From the NCBI GenBank assembly GCA_051295955.1, contig JBPDWA010000004.1, forward strand, positions 248,001 to 312,000: 64,000 nt of DNA. The letters run 5' to 3'. The first letter of the stretch is position 1, and every line of letters begins with the position of its first letter. This document shows positions 1 to 9,236 of the stretch, piece by piece. This stretch comes from Enterococcus faecalis_A. Its GTDB lineage: Bacteria > Bacillota > Bacilli > Lactobacillales > Enterococcaceae. Under the pieces are notes generated by a model. That model was given only the letters and a program-made list of their open reading frames with translations, searched no databases and was not told the DNA's origin. Position numbers and translations under genes: made by a program.

Positions 1-228
1 TACATCGGTTGGTTAGATAATGAAAAACGTTTTGAGCGATTATTTACATTGGCGATCTTTTTTCCTATCGCACCCGATGACGCCTTGTGTCTAATGGCGG
101 GTTTAACGAATATGACTGTAAAAAAATTCACCTTGATTATTCTCTTAGCTAAACCGGCTTCAATTTTCTTATACAGTTTAGCATTAATTTACGGCGGATC
201 ATTTTTAACAAGTTTATTAGGGTTTTAA
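1..228 (+). CDS. VTT/TVP38-TMEM64 family membrane protein (5'-truncated)
   Basis: The window opens inside a reading frame that stays open for 75 codons to TAA at 226-228. The visible C-terminal part has the run PIAPDDALCLMAGLTNM followed by a hydrophobic segment, which is characteristic of the C-terminal half of the VTT domain (TVP38/TMEM64, YdjX-like, distantly related to DedA). These are integral inner-membrane proteins thought to take part in lipid transport or envelope homeostasis; the substrate here is unknown. The start codon and N-terminal membrane segments lie outside the window. No T-rich terminator is obvious in the 110 bases before the next gene, so read-through into the phosphodiesterase gene is possible. 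Confidence 0.75.
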   Translation, partial: YIGWLDNEKRFERLFTLAIFFPIAPDDALCLMAGLTNMTVKKFTLIILLAKPASIFLYSLALIYGGSFLTSLLGF

Positions 229-338
229 GTGTCTGATGAAACTCGGCTAACATTTAGAGTGTGGAACAAAACTACGTTTGTTTGGCTGCCATGCTCTTTT
301 TTATTTTGATTTTTGTGATTATTAGGAGTTGTTGAAGA

Positions 339-2138
339 ATGCGATATCTGAAAAATAGTTTGATAAGTACGTGGGGCTTTTTAAAAGGGACTTCTGCCTA
401 CTTTCGAGATGTCTTATTAATGCATGGCTTCATGCTGTTTATTTTTATGCCTTTATTATCAAGCCTGACTCGGGTGATTTTAAATTTAGGCGGGATTAAG
501 TACTTGTCTTTTGATAATCTGGGTACGATATTACAAAATCATCCCTTTGTATTACTTGCTTTAAGCTGTGTCTTACTCTTAATTGTGTTGGCAAGCTTTT
601 TTGAATTTACTTTTTTGCTGTTGAGTGTTTATTTCATCACTAAAAAACAACCAATCACACTACCAGCATTGATTAGAGGGACATTGCTGCAATTAAAAAA
701 AGTTCGTTTCGTGACTTTTTTGTTTTTCTTATGTTATTTTTTCTTGGTTTTACCTTTAAGCGGGTTGCCTTTTCATTCGGATCTTCTAGCAAAGGTCAAA
801 ATTCCAGCGTTTATTCTAGATTTTATTTTTGCTAATCGAGTGGCAATTGTCACTAGTTTTGTAATTGCTGAATTGTTGATTCTTTATTTAGCCGTTCGTT
901 TAATTTTTGCTTTTCCGGAATTAATTTTGCGAGATAATAATTTTCGAGAATCGCTGCGGAGAAGTTGGCAGTTGACTAAAAAACGATTTCTTAAAATTTT
1001 AGGACAGTTCCTGTTTATTGGTGGTGCTACCTTACTCATTTCCTTGACAGGTTACTTATTGGTTTATACCGGACAAGTAATAGTTGAAACGTATTTGCCA
1101 CAGTTTGCATATTTGAGTGCAGTAATCGCCTTGACTTTGCTGCAGTTTTTCTTGCTGTTGAACTTAGTTTTATCAACCATCGGAATTTTTTATATCATCA
1201 TTAATCAGATGAACGATAAAGGCATGTTGCCTGAAATTCCCCAATGGTTTCAGCAAAAGCCTCAGCAAGCCACCCATTGGACACCAGTCAAGGTTTGGGC
1301 TTTTAGTATTTTTACTGGCCTGTTCGGTATTGGAGTAGCAGCTTATAATGCCAACTATTTAAGTAACGTGCCCCTTAAAGCTCCGGTTACTATTTCCCAC
1401 CGGGGTGTAAATAATGGCAATCAGGTGCAAAACTCTCTGGAAGCACTAACAGCTACTGCTAAAGAAAAACCCACCTATGTGGAGATGGATATTCAAGAAA
1501 CAAAAGATCAACAATTTGTTGTGATGCATGATTTTAATTTAAAAAAATTAGCTGGTGTCAATAAACGCCCCAACCAAATGACCTTGAAGGCATTAACTCA
1601 GTTAACAATTCGGGAAAACGGCAAAACAGCCAAGATTCCTTCTTTCGATGCCTACTTAGCTAAAGCAAAATCCTTAAACCAAAAATTGCTGATTGAAATC
1701 AAAACCACGCCACAAGACAGTCCTGATTTAGTGGATCGTTTTGTAAAACGATATCAAGAAGCGATCTTGCATGAAGGGCATATTTTACACACCTTGACAT
1801 ACCAAACGGCTACTGAATTAAAACAAAAACAACCAGCGTTTTATGTAGGGTATATCATTCCTTTTAATATCGTCGGACCGCCTAAAGCACCGGTGGATTT
1901 CTTCACGATGGAATACAGCACCTTAAACCGCAACTTTATCAATGCCGCGCATCAAGACGGAAAAAAAGTTTTTGCTTGGACACTTAATGATGAAGAAAGT
2001 ATAACCCGCCATTTCTTTTATGGCGCTGACGGTATTATCACCGATGATTTAACGTTGTTAAATGAAACCATTAAAACTGATTTAGATGCGCCCACTTATT
2101 CCGATAAACTGTTAAATTTTACAATTGGCTTTGGCTAA
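339..2138 (+). CDS. Membrane-anchored glycerophosphodiester phosphodiesterase
   Basis: 599-residue protein. Residues 1-330 carry about seven to eight hydrophobic segments of the GPDPase_memb type. Residues 350-590 form a GDPD catalytic TIM barrel. The barrel begins with the HRG motif (about 354-356), continues with the E-x-D pair in VEMDIQETKD, and has the second histidine in VVMHDFNLKKLAG, so the general acid/base histidines and metal ligands look intact. Such enzymes hydrolyse glycerophosphodiesters to glycerol-3-phosphate plus an alcohol; the membrane-fused form of Gram-positives probably acts on lipid or teichoic-acid-derived substrates at the cell surface. ATG at 339 is preceded by AGGAG at 324-328. 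It appears monocistronic. Confidence 0.9.
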   Translation: MRYLKNSLISTWGFLKGTSAYFRDVLLMHGFMLFIFMPLLSSLTRVILNLGGIKYLSFDNLGTILQNHPFVLLALSCVLLLIVLASFFEFTFLLLSVYFITKKQPITLPALIRGTLLQLKKVRFVTFLFFLCYFFLVLPLSGLPFHSDLLAKVKIPAFILDFIFANRVAIVTSFVIAELLILYLAVRLIFAFPELILRDNNFRESLRRSWQLTKKRFLKILGQFLFIGGATLLISLTGYLLVYTGQVIVETYLPQFAYLSAVIALTLLQFFLLLNLVLSTIGIFYIIINQMNDKGMLPEIPQWFQQKPQQATHWTPVKVWAFSIFTGLFGIGVAAYNANYLSNVPLKAPVTISHRGVNNGNQVQNSLEALTATAKEKPTYVEMDIQETKDQQFVVMHDFNLKKLAGVNKRPNQMTLKALTQLTIRENGKTAKIPSFDAYLAKAKSLNQKLLIEIKTTPQDSPDLVDRFVKRYQEAILHEGHILHTLTYQTATELKQKQPAFYVGYIIPFNIVGPPKAPVDFFTMEYSTLNRNFINAAHQDGKKVFAWTLNDEESITRHFFYGADGIITDDLTLLNETIKTDLDAPTYSDKLLNFTIGFG

Positions 2139-2149
2139 GTATTATAAAA

Positions 2150-2196
2150 AAAGAGCTTGGAACTTTGTCTGGATGACAACTGTTCCAAGCTCTAAA
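2150..2196 (-). terminator. Rho-independent terminator of the P-type ATPase gene
   Basis: An 11-bp perfect stem (GAGCTTGGAAC / GTTCCAAGCTC) is followed by seven T on the minus strand. A second inverted repeat, TAGCAGGG/CCCTGCTA at 2261-2290, lies between it and the ATPase stop. The plus-strand flank of the main stem is only weakly T-rich, so it may stop the convergent phosphodiesterase gene less efficiently. Confidence 0.75.
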
Positions 2197-2327
2197 ATTT
2201 ATGCAATGGCCAAATTCATAAAGTTTTAGAAACAGCAATACTAGTTATGTTTCCACGCTATAGCAGGGCTACTCTTCTTCAACCCTGCTATTTAGCTAAC
2301 TATTTTAATGATAGAAAAGTCTTTGTA

Positions 2328-5039
2328 TTAAAGACCTTGTTTTCCTAGTTTTCGTTGCAAAAGTTTAACAACTTCTACAATGGGAATGATAGAAAAGGAG
2401 GTAATTCCAACAATTGCCCATTGATACCCATCCAAGTGTGAGACACTAAATAAATCATTAAAGCCTGGAATCACAATGGTGATCGCTAGCAAAATAAAGG
2501 AAACAAGGATCGCCCAGTTAAAGGATTTATTTCTAAACAAACCAACTTTAAAGATGGATTGATAAATCGATTTTACATTAAAGGCATGGAATAACTGGAT
2601 CAAACCAAGAGTAGCAAAAGCCATAGTTAAAGCATCGCCATGTTGTAAGTCATTCAAGGCTTGTGTTGAAAGATTTGGCATATTAGCTGCAGTATGTGCT
2701 GGGAACAGGATAGACATTTTATAAACAATCAATGTTAGCGCTCCTTGTACAATCCCTTGATAGACCACACTGCTAAACACACCGCCAGAGAAGAAATTCG
2801 ATTTTTTCCCGCGGGGAGCGTGGCTCATCACATCACGTTCAGCCGGCTCTACTCCTAAAGCAATTGCTGGGAAAGTATCTGTAACCAAGTTGATCCAAAG
2901 CAGATGAACCGGTAACAAGGTATCCCAGTTTAACATTGTCGCAATAAATAAGGTTAAGACTTCCCCTAGGTTGGCTGAAAGTAAATATTGAATTGTTTTT
3001 TGAATATTTGAAAAGACTTTCCGTCCTTCTTCCACAGCAACGATAATCGTTGAAAAATTATCATCTGCTAAGACCATATCCGAAGCTCCTTTTGAAACTT
3101 CCGTACCGGTAATCCCCATACCAATTCCAATATCAGCTGCTTTTAATGCTGGTGCATCATTAACTCCATCACCAGTCATAGCTACTACTTTGCTTTCTTG
3201 CTGCCAAGCTTTGACAATCCGAACCTTATGTTCAGGAGAAACTCGAGCATAAACAGAAAACTTGCTAACTTCCCGTGCGAATGCTTCATCCGATAATTCA
3301 TTTAATTCTGCACCAGTAATCACGGCTTGATCCTCGCCAGCTTTAATAATACCTAGACGAATCGCAATCGCTTCAGCCGTATCGCGATGATCGCCGGTAA
3401 TCATAATTGGACGAATACCAGCTTCTTTGGCAACATGGACTGCTTTAGCAGCTTCCTTGCGCTCTGGGTCAATCATCCCTACCAGACCAGCAAAGATTAA
3501 ATCACGTTCAACTGCTGCAGAACTCATGTCAGCAGGAATTTCTGCTACGTATTTATACGCCATTCCTAACACTCGCAACGCCTGTTTCGCCAAATCAGTA
3601 TTTGTGGATAAAATCGCTTGCCGCCCTTGATCGTCTAAAGGACTAGTTTGTCCACTATCCAAACGTTCAATACAGCGTTTCAACAATTCATCCGGCGCAC
3701 CTTTGACAGCGACAAAATAACCGCCATTCGTTAACTTATGAACAGTAGTCATTAATTTACGGTCAGAATCAAAAGGAATTTCAGCTACCCGTGCTTCAGC
3801 AGCAATTTTTTCTGTCACGTTAAACCCGTGATCTAAGCCAAACTGAACCAATGCTGTTTCGGTTGGGTCGCCAATCAATGCACCATCTTGAGCAATTTTG
3901 GTATCATTGGCAAAATTCATGATTTTTAAAGCCATGTTATCAGTATCAATCTCATCTGTTGCTTTGACCACTTGACCATCTGTATACAAGGCTTCAACTG
4001 TCATTTGGTTTAAAGTCAGTGTTCCTGTTTTATCGGAACAAATAATATCCGTACTTCCCAATGTTTCTACAGCTGGTAATTTACGAACAATGGCATTTTT
4101 CTTAGCCATTTTTTGCGTTCCTAAAGCCAAAATAATCGTAACGATGGCAGGTAAACCCTCCGGAATTGCTGCTACCGCTAATGAAATAGAAGTTAGCAAC
4201 ATATCAATCCAAGTCCGACCATTGAACATACCCACAACAAACATAATCGCTGCAATCGCTAAAATTGCAATCGTCAATGTTTTCCCTAATTGATTTAAGT
4301 TTTGTTTTAATGGTGTTTCCGTTTCTTGTTCGTTGGCTAGCATCCCGGCAATCTTACCAACTTCCGTATTCATACCAGTGCCAACTACAACCCCGAGACC
4401 TCGTCCGTAAGTAACATTACTGTTTGAATAAGCCATATTGATTCGATCACCGATACCGATATCAGAACCCTCTAACACTGTCACTTCTTTTTCCACCGGC
4501 ACAGATTCTCCAGTTAGAGCTGCTTCTTCAATCTTTAAGCTAGCAGCTTCCAACAAACGCAAATCAGCAGGAACAACGTCTCCAGCTTCTAGTAAAACAA
4601 TATCACCAGGCACTAATTCATCACTTTTAACGGTGATAACATGACCTGCTCTTCGTACATTGGCGTTTGGAGATGACATTTCTTTCAACGCTTCAATGGC
4701 CTGTTCTGCTTTTGCCTCTTGAATTACCCCAAAAATTGCATTTAACACAACTACCAATAAGATGATGACTGAATCCACCACGTCGTGAGAAAAGACAGCA
4801 GAGATCACTGCTGCAACCAGCAAGACAATAATCATAAAATCTTTAAACTGTTCAAAAAATTTAACGAAAATGGATTTTTTCTTGCCTTCATCCAGTGCAT
4901 TTTCTCCATAAATTTCGATACGCTTTTGGGCTTCCTGGGTACTTAACCCTTCTGGTGTTGTCTCCATTTTCTGAAGCACTGTTGCTTCCGCCTGCAAATA
5001 AAACGCTTCAGATAATTGTTTTTTCTTTTCTTCTGACAT
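2328..5039 (-). CDS. P-type cation ATPase, PMR1/SERCA-like (probable Mn2+/Ca2+ exporter)
   Basis: 903-residue P-type ATPase with all family landmarks: TGES actuator motif near residue 176, phosphorylated Asp in DKTGTLT near 334, and hinge motif GDGVNDAPALK near 623. In the transport site, PEGLP in TM4 and NLVTD in TM6 match the single-site Ca2+/Mn2+ pumps of the PMR1/SPCA group. N-terminal cation-ATPase domain and C-terminal membrane domain are both complete. ATG at 5039 is preceded by GAGGAGG. An upstream yybP-ykoY riboswitch (5104-5245) implies Mn2+-induced expression, as for the lactococcal YoaB and pneumococcal MgtA pumps. The inferred role is export of excess Mn2+, possibly also Ca2+. 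Automatic annotation would probably say calcium ATPase. Confidence 0.92.
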   Translation of the reverse strand: MSEEKKKQLSEAFYLQAEATVLQKMETTPEGLSTQEAQKRIEIYGENALDEGKKKSIFVKFFEQFKDFMIIVLLVAAVISAVFSHDVVDSVIILLVVVLNAIFGVIQEAKAEQAIEALKEMSSPNANVRRAGHVITVKSDELVPGDIVLLEAGDVVPADLRLLEAASLKIEEAALTGESVPVEKEVTVLEGSDIGIGDRINMAYSNSNVTYGRGLGVVVGTGMNTEVGKIAGMLANEQETETPLKQNLNQLGKTLTIAILAIAAIMFVVGMFNGRTWIDMLLTSISLAVAAIPEGLPAIVTIILALGTQKMAKKNAIVRKLPAVETLGSTDIICSDKTGTLTLNQMTVEALYTDGQVVKATDEIDTDNMALKIMNFANDTKIAQDGALIGDPTETALVQFGLDHGFNVTEKIAAEARVAEIPFDSDRKLMTTVHKLTNGGYFVAVKGAPDELLKRCIERLDSGQTSPLDDQGRQAILSTNTDLAKQALRVLGMAYKYVAEIPADMSSAAVERDLIFAGLVGMIDPERKEAAKAVHVAKEAGIRPIMITGDHRDTAEAIAIRLGIIKAGEDQAVITGAELNELSDEAFAREVSKFSVYARVSPEHKVRIVKAWQQESKVVAMTGDGVNDAPALKAADIGIGMGITGTEVSKGASDMVLADDNFSTIIVAVEEGRKVFSNIQKTIQYLLSANLGEVLTLFIATMLNWDTLLPVHLLWINLVTDTFPAIALGVEPAERDVMSHAPRGKKSNFFSGGVFSSVVYQGIVQGALTLIVYKMSILFPAHTAANMPNLSTQALNDLQHGDALTMAFATLGLIQLFHAFNVKSIYQSIFKVGLFRNKSFNWAILVSFILLAITIVIPGFNDLFSVSHLDGYQWAIVGITSFSIIPIVEVVKLLQRKLGKQGL

Positions 5040-5103
5040 TTTTTTCCTCCTCTGTACTCTGCAGCATTTCTCAGATCCATTTTAGCTTTCATCTGGCCAA
5101 ATG

Positions 5104-5245
5104 AAAAAAAAATAGACCTGTGTATGCCAAATAAATAGAACATACATAAGTCTCACTGTTTAAGACAACACCAGAAATTTCTTTCGGAGTTGGTGATGTT
5201 GCCACAGCATACTGCCGTCAGTTACTCCCTCATGAAACATTATTT
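5104..5245 (-). promoter_or_regulatory. yybP-ykoY manganese riboswitch with terminator
   Basis: Read on the minus strand, the leader holds GAGGGAGTAACTGACGGCAG, then GTGGCAACATC and AACAGTGAGACTTATG. These are recognisable yybP-ykoY elements (GGGAGUA box, paired CAACAU segment, closing GUGAGAC strand). The last strand can instead pair as AGACTTATGTATG / CATACACAGGTCT followed by nine T, giving an intrinsic terminator at 5104-5154. This is the usual Mn2+-binding antitermination layout. The 5' boundary is approximate. Identification is from motif recognition by eye. Confidence 0.8.
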
Positions 5246-5286
5246 TCGATGATCGTCATTCCATCGAATAAATAATTGCTGATATA

Positions 5287-5315
5287 AGTATAACTGTTCT
5301 TTTAGTGTTTTTCAA
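5287..5315 (-). promoter_or_regulatory. Sigma-A promoter of the riboswitch-ATPase transcript
   Basis: Minus strand: TTGAAA, 17-bp spacer, TATACT. Transcription would start near 5280, about 35-40 bases upstream of the riboswitch aptamer. Confidence 0.75.
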
Positions 5316-5528
5316 ATGAAACTTCTTGATTAGTCAAATAAAACAAACACACAGTGAACTGACTTAATAAAAAGCCACATTGATATGACAGCTTCTTTGA
5401 ACAAACCAGCTAACAAGCAGGTTATTGACTTACACTTTCACACCAATTATTGCTGATGCCTTGCTGGAAAAACGTTCACTCTCTTTTTTTATTTTTTTGT
5501 AGAATACCAATCACAATCAACAGGCGAT
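5316..5528. other. AT-rich intergenic DNA, no feature recognised
   Basis: About 210 bases between the ATPase promoter and the fossil CRISPR repeats. No plausible reading frame or hairpin was recognised. Confidence 0.5.
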
Positions 5529-5757
5529 CCTCTCTATATAGAGTAAGATGTGTGAACTTTAAACCAAATCTCAAATCAAGACTCTGTTTCATTTCACTCT
5601 ACTTACTCTAAGTAGAGTGAGACAATAAACAAACTCCACAGGGTCATACCATTTTTATTTCAATTCACTCACTCAAATAGAGTGAGATGTAAAGAGCGAT
5701 ATAATAGTTATTAGAATAATCTAATAATTTCACTCTCCTCACTTTAACTAGAGAAAA
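5529..5757 (-). CRISPR. Decayed remnant of a third CRISPR array
   Basis: Four diverged copies of the 33-bp repeat of the two intact arrays are visible. The copy at 5591-5623 has four mismatches. The copy at 5657-5688 has one missing base and one or two substitutions. The copies near 5529-5549 and 5727-5757 are much more degraded. The two best copies are separated by exactly 33 bases, the normal spacer length here. No copy of the 160-bp leader lies on either side, so this is probably a dead array stranded about 2.6 kb from the active one by the intervening LTA-synthase-family gene. Confidence 0.75.
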
Positions 5758-5929
5758 AAAGCAGCTTTGCATTAGACATTATATCCTGATATCCTTCTCT
5801 CAGACTCCTCGCTACCGAAGAAAAAGAGTACTTAGCTGAACGGTTCTACTTTAAAAAGTTATTTTTAACAATATTTAATCTAAGCATTCTCATTAAAACA
5901 AGAATATTTAGTTATTTCTTGTTTTTTCT

Positions 5930-7767
5930 TCAATCAAAAAAGGATTCAGCCAAGCTATATTGCTTTCCAGCAACAATATCATATTGAATTAATTGATATT
6001 CGTGATAGAGCTCCTCTTGACGAGCATTCATCTTTAGAGTTGAATGCCATTGGTTGTCCAAATAATAAAAGCCTTTTTCAAAAGCCGGTAATTCAGCTTG
6101 AACTTGTTGCAATAGCGTATAAAAGCCCGAAGATTGCAAAGCACTTTGTTGAAATAATAAAGGCGCAAAGAAAAAAGGACTAATGACTGCTGAGTGCTGA
6201 TGTTGTTCTGACAATTGATTATTTGTGTCATACATTAAAAATTCAGTTTGGTGCAAGGCTCCTTTAGGATTACTTTCTTTAATTCCTTCATCATAGATGC
6301 TCGGCAAATGATCGCCCCAAAAAACGACTAATGTGCGTCGTGACAGATTATTCAATGTCTGTACGAATTGGTTTAATGCTTGGCTACTATAGGCTATATC
6401 TTGTAAATAATTGGTTAGAGCCAGATCATCGCTGGTGCCAGTTGCTTTGTAGGTGCTTATCCTATACTTGTTTTCATATGGCATATGGGTTTGCATTGTC
6501 ACTAAATGGACAAATTGCGGTCGAGCAGCTTCATTTAAAATCCGTATTACTTCTTGATAAGCTGCTGCATCTGAAATATAAGGATTATTTTCTAATTTGC
6601 TGATTGTCTGCATTGCCTCCTCACTAATAAATTGATCAAATCCAAGAATGCGATAGACATCTTTACGCTTATACATTGAAGTATTATAAGGGTGCACAGC
6701 CGTAGTGGCATAGTTTTGCTTTTTTAATAAAGAAATTAGTGATGGAAAAGATGACATTTTAGGAATTAACATCGTATAAGGGCTTGTTAGTTGGCTATTT
6801 AACAATTCCATGAAAAGCTAGTTAAGGCTTCAAATTCAATGTTGGCAGTACCGCCCCCATAGCTTTGAGACAACATCTGACCACTGAATGTTTGACCTGC
6901 AATATCATTATATTCTTTTAAAGGATCACCAGTTATTGACAAACCTTTTAGCTTAGAAGGATCAGAAAAACTTTCGCTCATCACAAAAATGATATTAGGC
7001 GACTCTTGCTCTTGAGACACTTCATATTGCTGAGCTAAATCCTGATATTTTTTGGTAATCGCAGTAATTGCAGCTTTAGAATAACCAGACGGCTTAGTCA
7101 TTGCTGCTACTTTTAAATTGTAGAGAAAGCCGCCAATAAATCCAGTATTGTAATAATTCATTTTTTGACTATAAGGAATCCATAAGGCTGTTCGATCATA
7201 AGCTTGTCTTAATAAGTTATTCCCATTATTAAAACCACTGATATAAACTCCCAAGACTAATGAAGTTGCAAGTCCCACCAATCGAACTCCTTGATATTTC
7301 CAAGAAAAAAATAAGCTGCGATAAATAGCTTTGCAAAAAAAATAAATAACTACTATAAGGATAGCTGAAATCACTAGCAAAGGTAACCAGCCAATCATTT
7401 CTCTCAATAAGCCAAATTCAGTGACCATCTTCAAATCATCTGGATAAATAGGCTCTTCTCGATAAAACAACTTCTGATAATTCGCATAACCCAAAATGGC
7501 AAGTCCCAAACTATAACTTATGAAGCCATTCCTCCATGAACCTGACAAGCTCCATAAAAAAAGAAAAACAATGCTTAACACAAAACAGCCTAAGAAAAAT
7601 TTTTCCGTATGCCATGAAAAAGCAAACTTCCACACCAGATCAATTGAGAGGTAATTTTGACACCATTGTAAATACAAGTTACTCAATAAAATCGCTATTC
7701 CTGTCATAATGCCATAGACTCTATAATAAAACTTACCTTGTTTAAACTTTTTAAGCTTTGCTTTCAC
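5930..7767 (-). pseudogene. LTA synthase family protein, broken by a -1 frameshift
   Basis: The first frame (to 6799) has about five N-terminal membrane segments and the start of a sulfatase-type catalytic domain (IIFVMSESFSDPSKL, then GGGTANIEFEALTSFS). The second frame (from 6811) resumes at MELLNSQLTSPY and continues through MQTHMPYENKY and VVFWGDHLPSIY to the end. The join falls inside the conserved run EALTSFS-MELLN, and the interval is one base short of a multiple of three, so a single base is missing near 6808. Repaired length is about 612 residues, normal for membrane phosphoglycerol transferases that build lipoteichoic acid or related polymers. The chosen start is GTG 7767, preceded by AGGGAGA. 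It could be a true pseudogene or a sequencing error. Confidence 0.85.
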
Positions 7768-7913
7768 AGACTTCTCCCTAACCACTTCATTCTTAACTGT
7801 ATTTATTGTAAGCTCCTGAAAAAATATTGCAAAGCAGCTGCTAGTTAAGATACGACTTTTGTAAAATTTTTCTTAAAAAAAAAGAAAAATTATATGTATT
7901 ACAATCAAAAAAC

Positions 7914-7942
7914 TTGCTTGCTTTGTATCCTAGTGCTAAAAT
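7914..7942 (+). promoter_or_regulatory. Sigma-A promoter of the small 8009-8158 gene
   Basis: TTGCTT, 17-bp spacer, TAAAAT on the plus strand, about 60 bases upstream of the AAGAAAGGAG ribosome site of the small gene. Confidence 0.6.
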
Positions 7943-8008
7943 AACAATGGAATTTCGTTATCAGTTATCGTCGCCTTTCACAACATTTTCAAGAAAGGAG
8001 ATTAGCTT

Positions 8009-8158
8009 ATGACTTACAAAACAAAAGATGTACACTACAGAATTCAATTTGACACTTACAAAAATCTTTTTATCGTGGTTGATTCCCGCAATGAAAAGAA
8101 CACAGCCACTGGAAACACAATCGAGCAAGCAATTGCGCAATTCAAACAATTGAACTAA
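8009..8158 (+). CDS. Small uncharacterised protein (49 aa)
   Basis: Short gene with good expression signals: a TTGCTT/TAAAAT promoter, an AAGAAAGGAG ribosome site 8 bases before ATG, and a strong terminator downstream. The product is soluble and mixed alpha/beta in appearance (MTYKTKDVHYRIQF, then VVDSRNEKNTATGNTIEQA). It has no signal peptide, cysteines or membrane segment, and I do not recognise a family. A second, even shorter frame (ATG 8174, 10 codons, AAGGAG upstream) follows before the terminator and may or may not be translated. The gene sits between the broken LTA-synthase gene and CRISPR array 1; nothing links it functionally to CRISPR. Confidence 0.6.
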   Translation: MTYKTKDVHYRIQFDTYKNLFIVVDSRNEKNTATGNTIEQAIAQFKQLN

Positions 8159-8203
8159 GGAGTGAAACATTCCATGCAAGATCCTTTGGGTCAGTTATTA
8201 ATT

Positions 8204-8246
8204 TAAAAAGTAGTTTAGCGAACAAAAATGCTAAACTACTTTTTTA
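8204..8246. terminator. Bidirectional terminator (small gene / distal end of CRISPR array 1)
   Basis: Long perfect stem AAAGTAGTTTAGC / GCTAAACTACTTT flanked by A-runs and T-runs on both sides. It works for the plus-strand small gene and for minus-strand transcription arriving from array 1. Confidence 0.85.
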
Positions 8247-8348
8247 TTTGCCCGTGTAATCAATTAGTTTGCTTTCCCTATAAACATAATTTACATAAAT
8301 AACAGTTTTATTCGTCGTTACTTAAATCCTATCCTTATCAATACTCCC

Positions 8349-9063
8349 CTCTCAATTTACTCACTCTAAATAGAGTGAAACAAAGCGAGAAAGAACCTTT
8401 TAAGGTGGCTGAATCTATTTCAATCCACTCACTCTAAATAGAGTGAGACTAAAATGATGCCAGTTTCTTTTAAATCATCAACGTATTTCAATCCACTCAC
8501 TCTAAATAGAGTGAGACATGACGATTGCATCACAATTCGTAGGATTATAAACATTTCAATCCACTCACTCTAAATAGAGTGAGACCAACTTAGTGACAAC
8601 CAAAGTATCACCTTCCGAAAATTTCAATCCACTCACTCTAAATAGAGTGAGACCGTAACTCATTAAGCTGCCGTCCATCATTTTCAACATATTTCAATCC
8701 ACTCACTCTAAATAGAGTGAGACATTATACTTTCCATATAGTACTTTAGCACTGATTGTATTTCAATCCACTCACTCTAAATAGAGTGAGACCCTCACCT
8801 ACGCGTATTCCAGTAAATGCTAATAACCTATTTCAATCCACTCACTCTAAATAGAGTGAGACAGCCTCATCTTTTTCGAAATGAATATACAACCATCATT
8901 TCAATCCACTCACTCTAAATAGAGTGAGACCGCTTCTTTACGTAGCTTTGCTGCATCTTTATATATTTCAATCCACTCACTCTAAATAGAGTGAGACCTA
9001 ACGCTTGATCGATAAATTGATTGTAGACAGATTTCAATCCACTCACTCTAAATAGAGTGAGAC
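8349..9063 (-). CRISPR. CRISPR array 1 (11 repeats, 10 spacers)
   Basis: The 33-bp repeat, written on the plus strand, starts ATTTCAATCC, has the palindromic core CTCACTCT-AAAT-AGAGTGAG and ends AC. Repeats begin at 8349 (degenerate), 8417, 8485, 8553, 8621, 8691, 8760, 8830, 8898, 8965 and 9031; spacers are 33-37 bp. Transcription is assigned to the minus strand. In that sense the repeat has the hairpin followed by a tail ending GGATTGAAAT, typical of Cas6-processed repeats. The degenerate terminal repeat is at the left, and a conserved leader with a promoter abuts the right end. The newest spacer is therefore at the right. One spacer encodes, on its minus strand, LLAFTGIRVGE, which looks like a phage integrase fragment. 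Confidence 0.97.
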
Positions 9064-9221
9064 TGTGAAAAGAGGGTTGTTTTTGCTCTTTTCGCGGTTT
9101 AGTATACCATAAATAAGTCTAATTATGGGATTTTGATGAGAAATTTCAATTTTTTTTGGCTTTTATAGGTAAAATTGGTGCGAATCTCCTAGAGAATATA
9201 TGGGCACTAGGGGTTCGCACC
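9064..9221 (-). promoter_or_regulatory. CRISPR leader 1 with extended -10 promoter and terminal hairpin
   Basis: This 158-bp segment is nearly identical to the 160 bp beside array 2, and the identity stops exactly at 9221. Read on the minus strand it has three parts. First is a 45-base imperfect hairpin (9177-9221, GGTGCGAA... / ...TTCGCACC) followed by AATTTT. Next is an AT-rich stretch with an extended -10 box TGGTATACT (9101-9109). Last is a stem-loop GAAAAGAG / CTCTTTTC ending 1-3 bases before the first repeat. The hairpin lies directly after the cas6 stop codon, so it could also terminate the cas operon. Confidence 0.85.
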
Positions 9222-9236
9222 AAATAATGTTTCCGA

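Noticed and set aside
4943..5143. 66-codon minus frame across the ATPase leader
   Set aside because: It overlaps the riboswitch terminator and the ATPase start in another frame; the translation is low-complexity and the region is better explained as regulatory RNA.
6331..6603. 90-codon plus frame inside the LTA-synthase pseudogene
   Set aside because: Antisense shadow of the conserved sulfatase domain.
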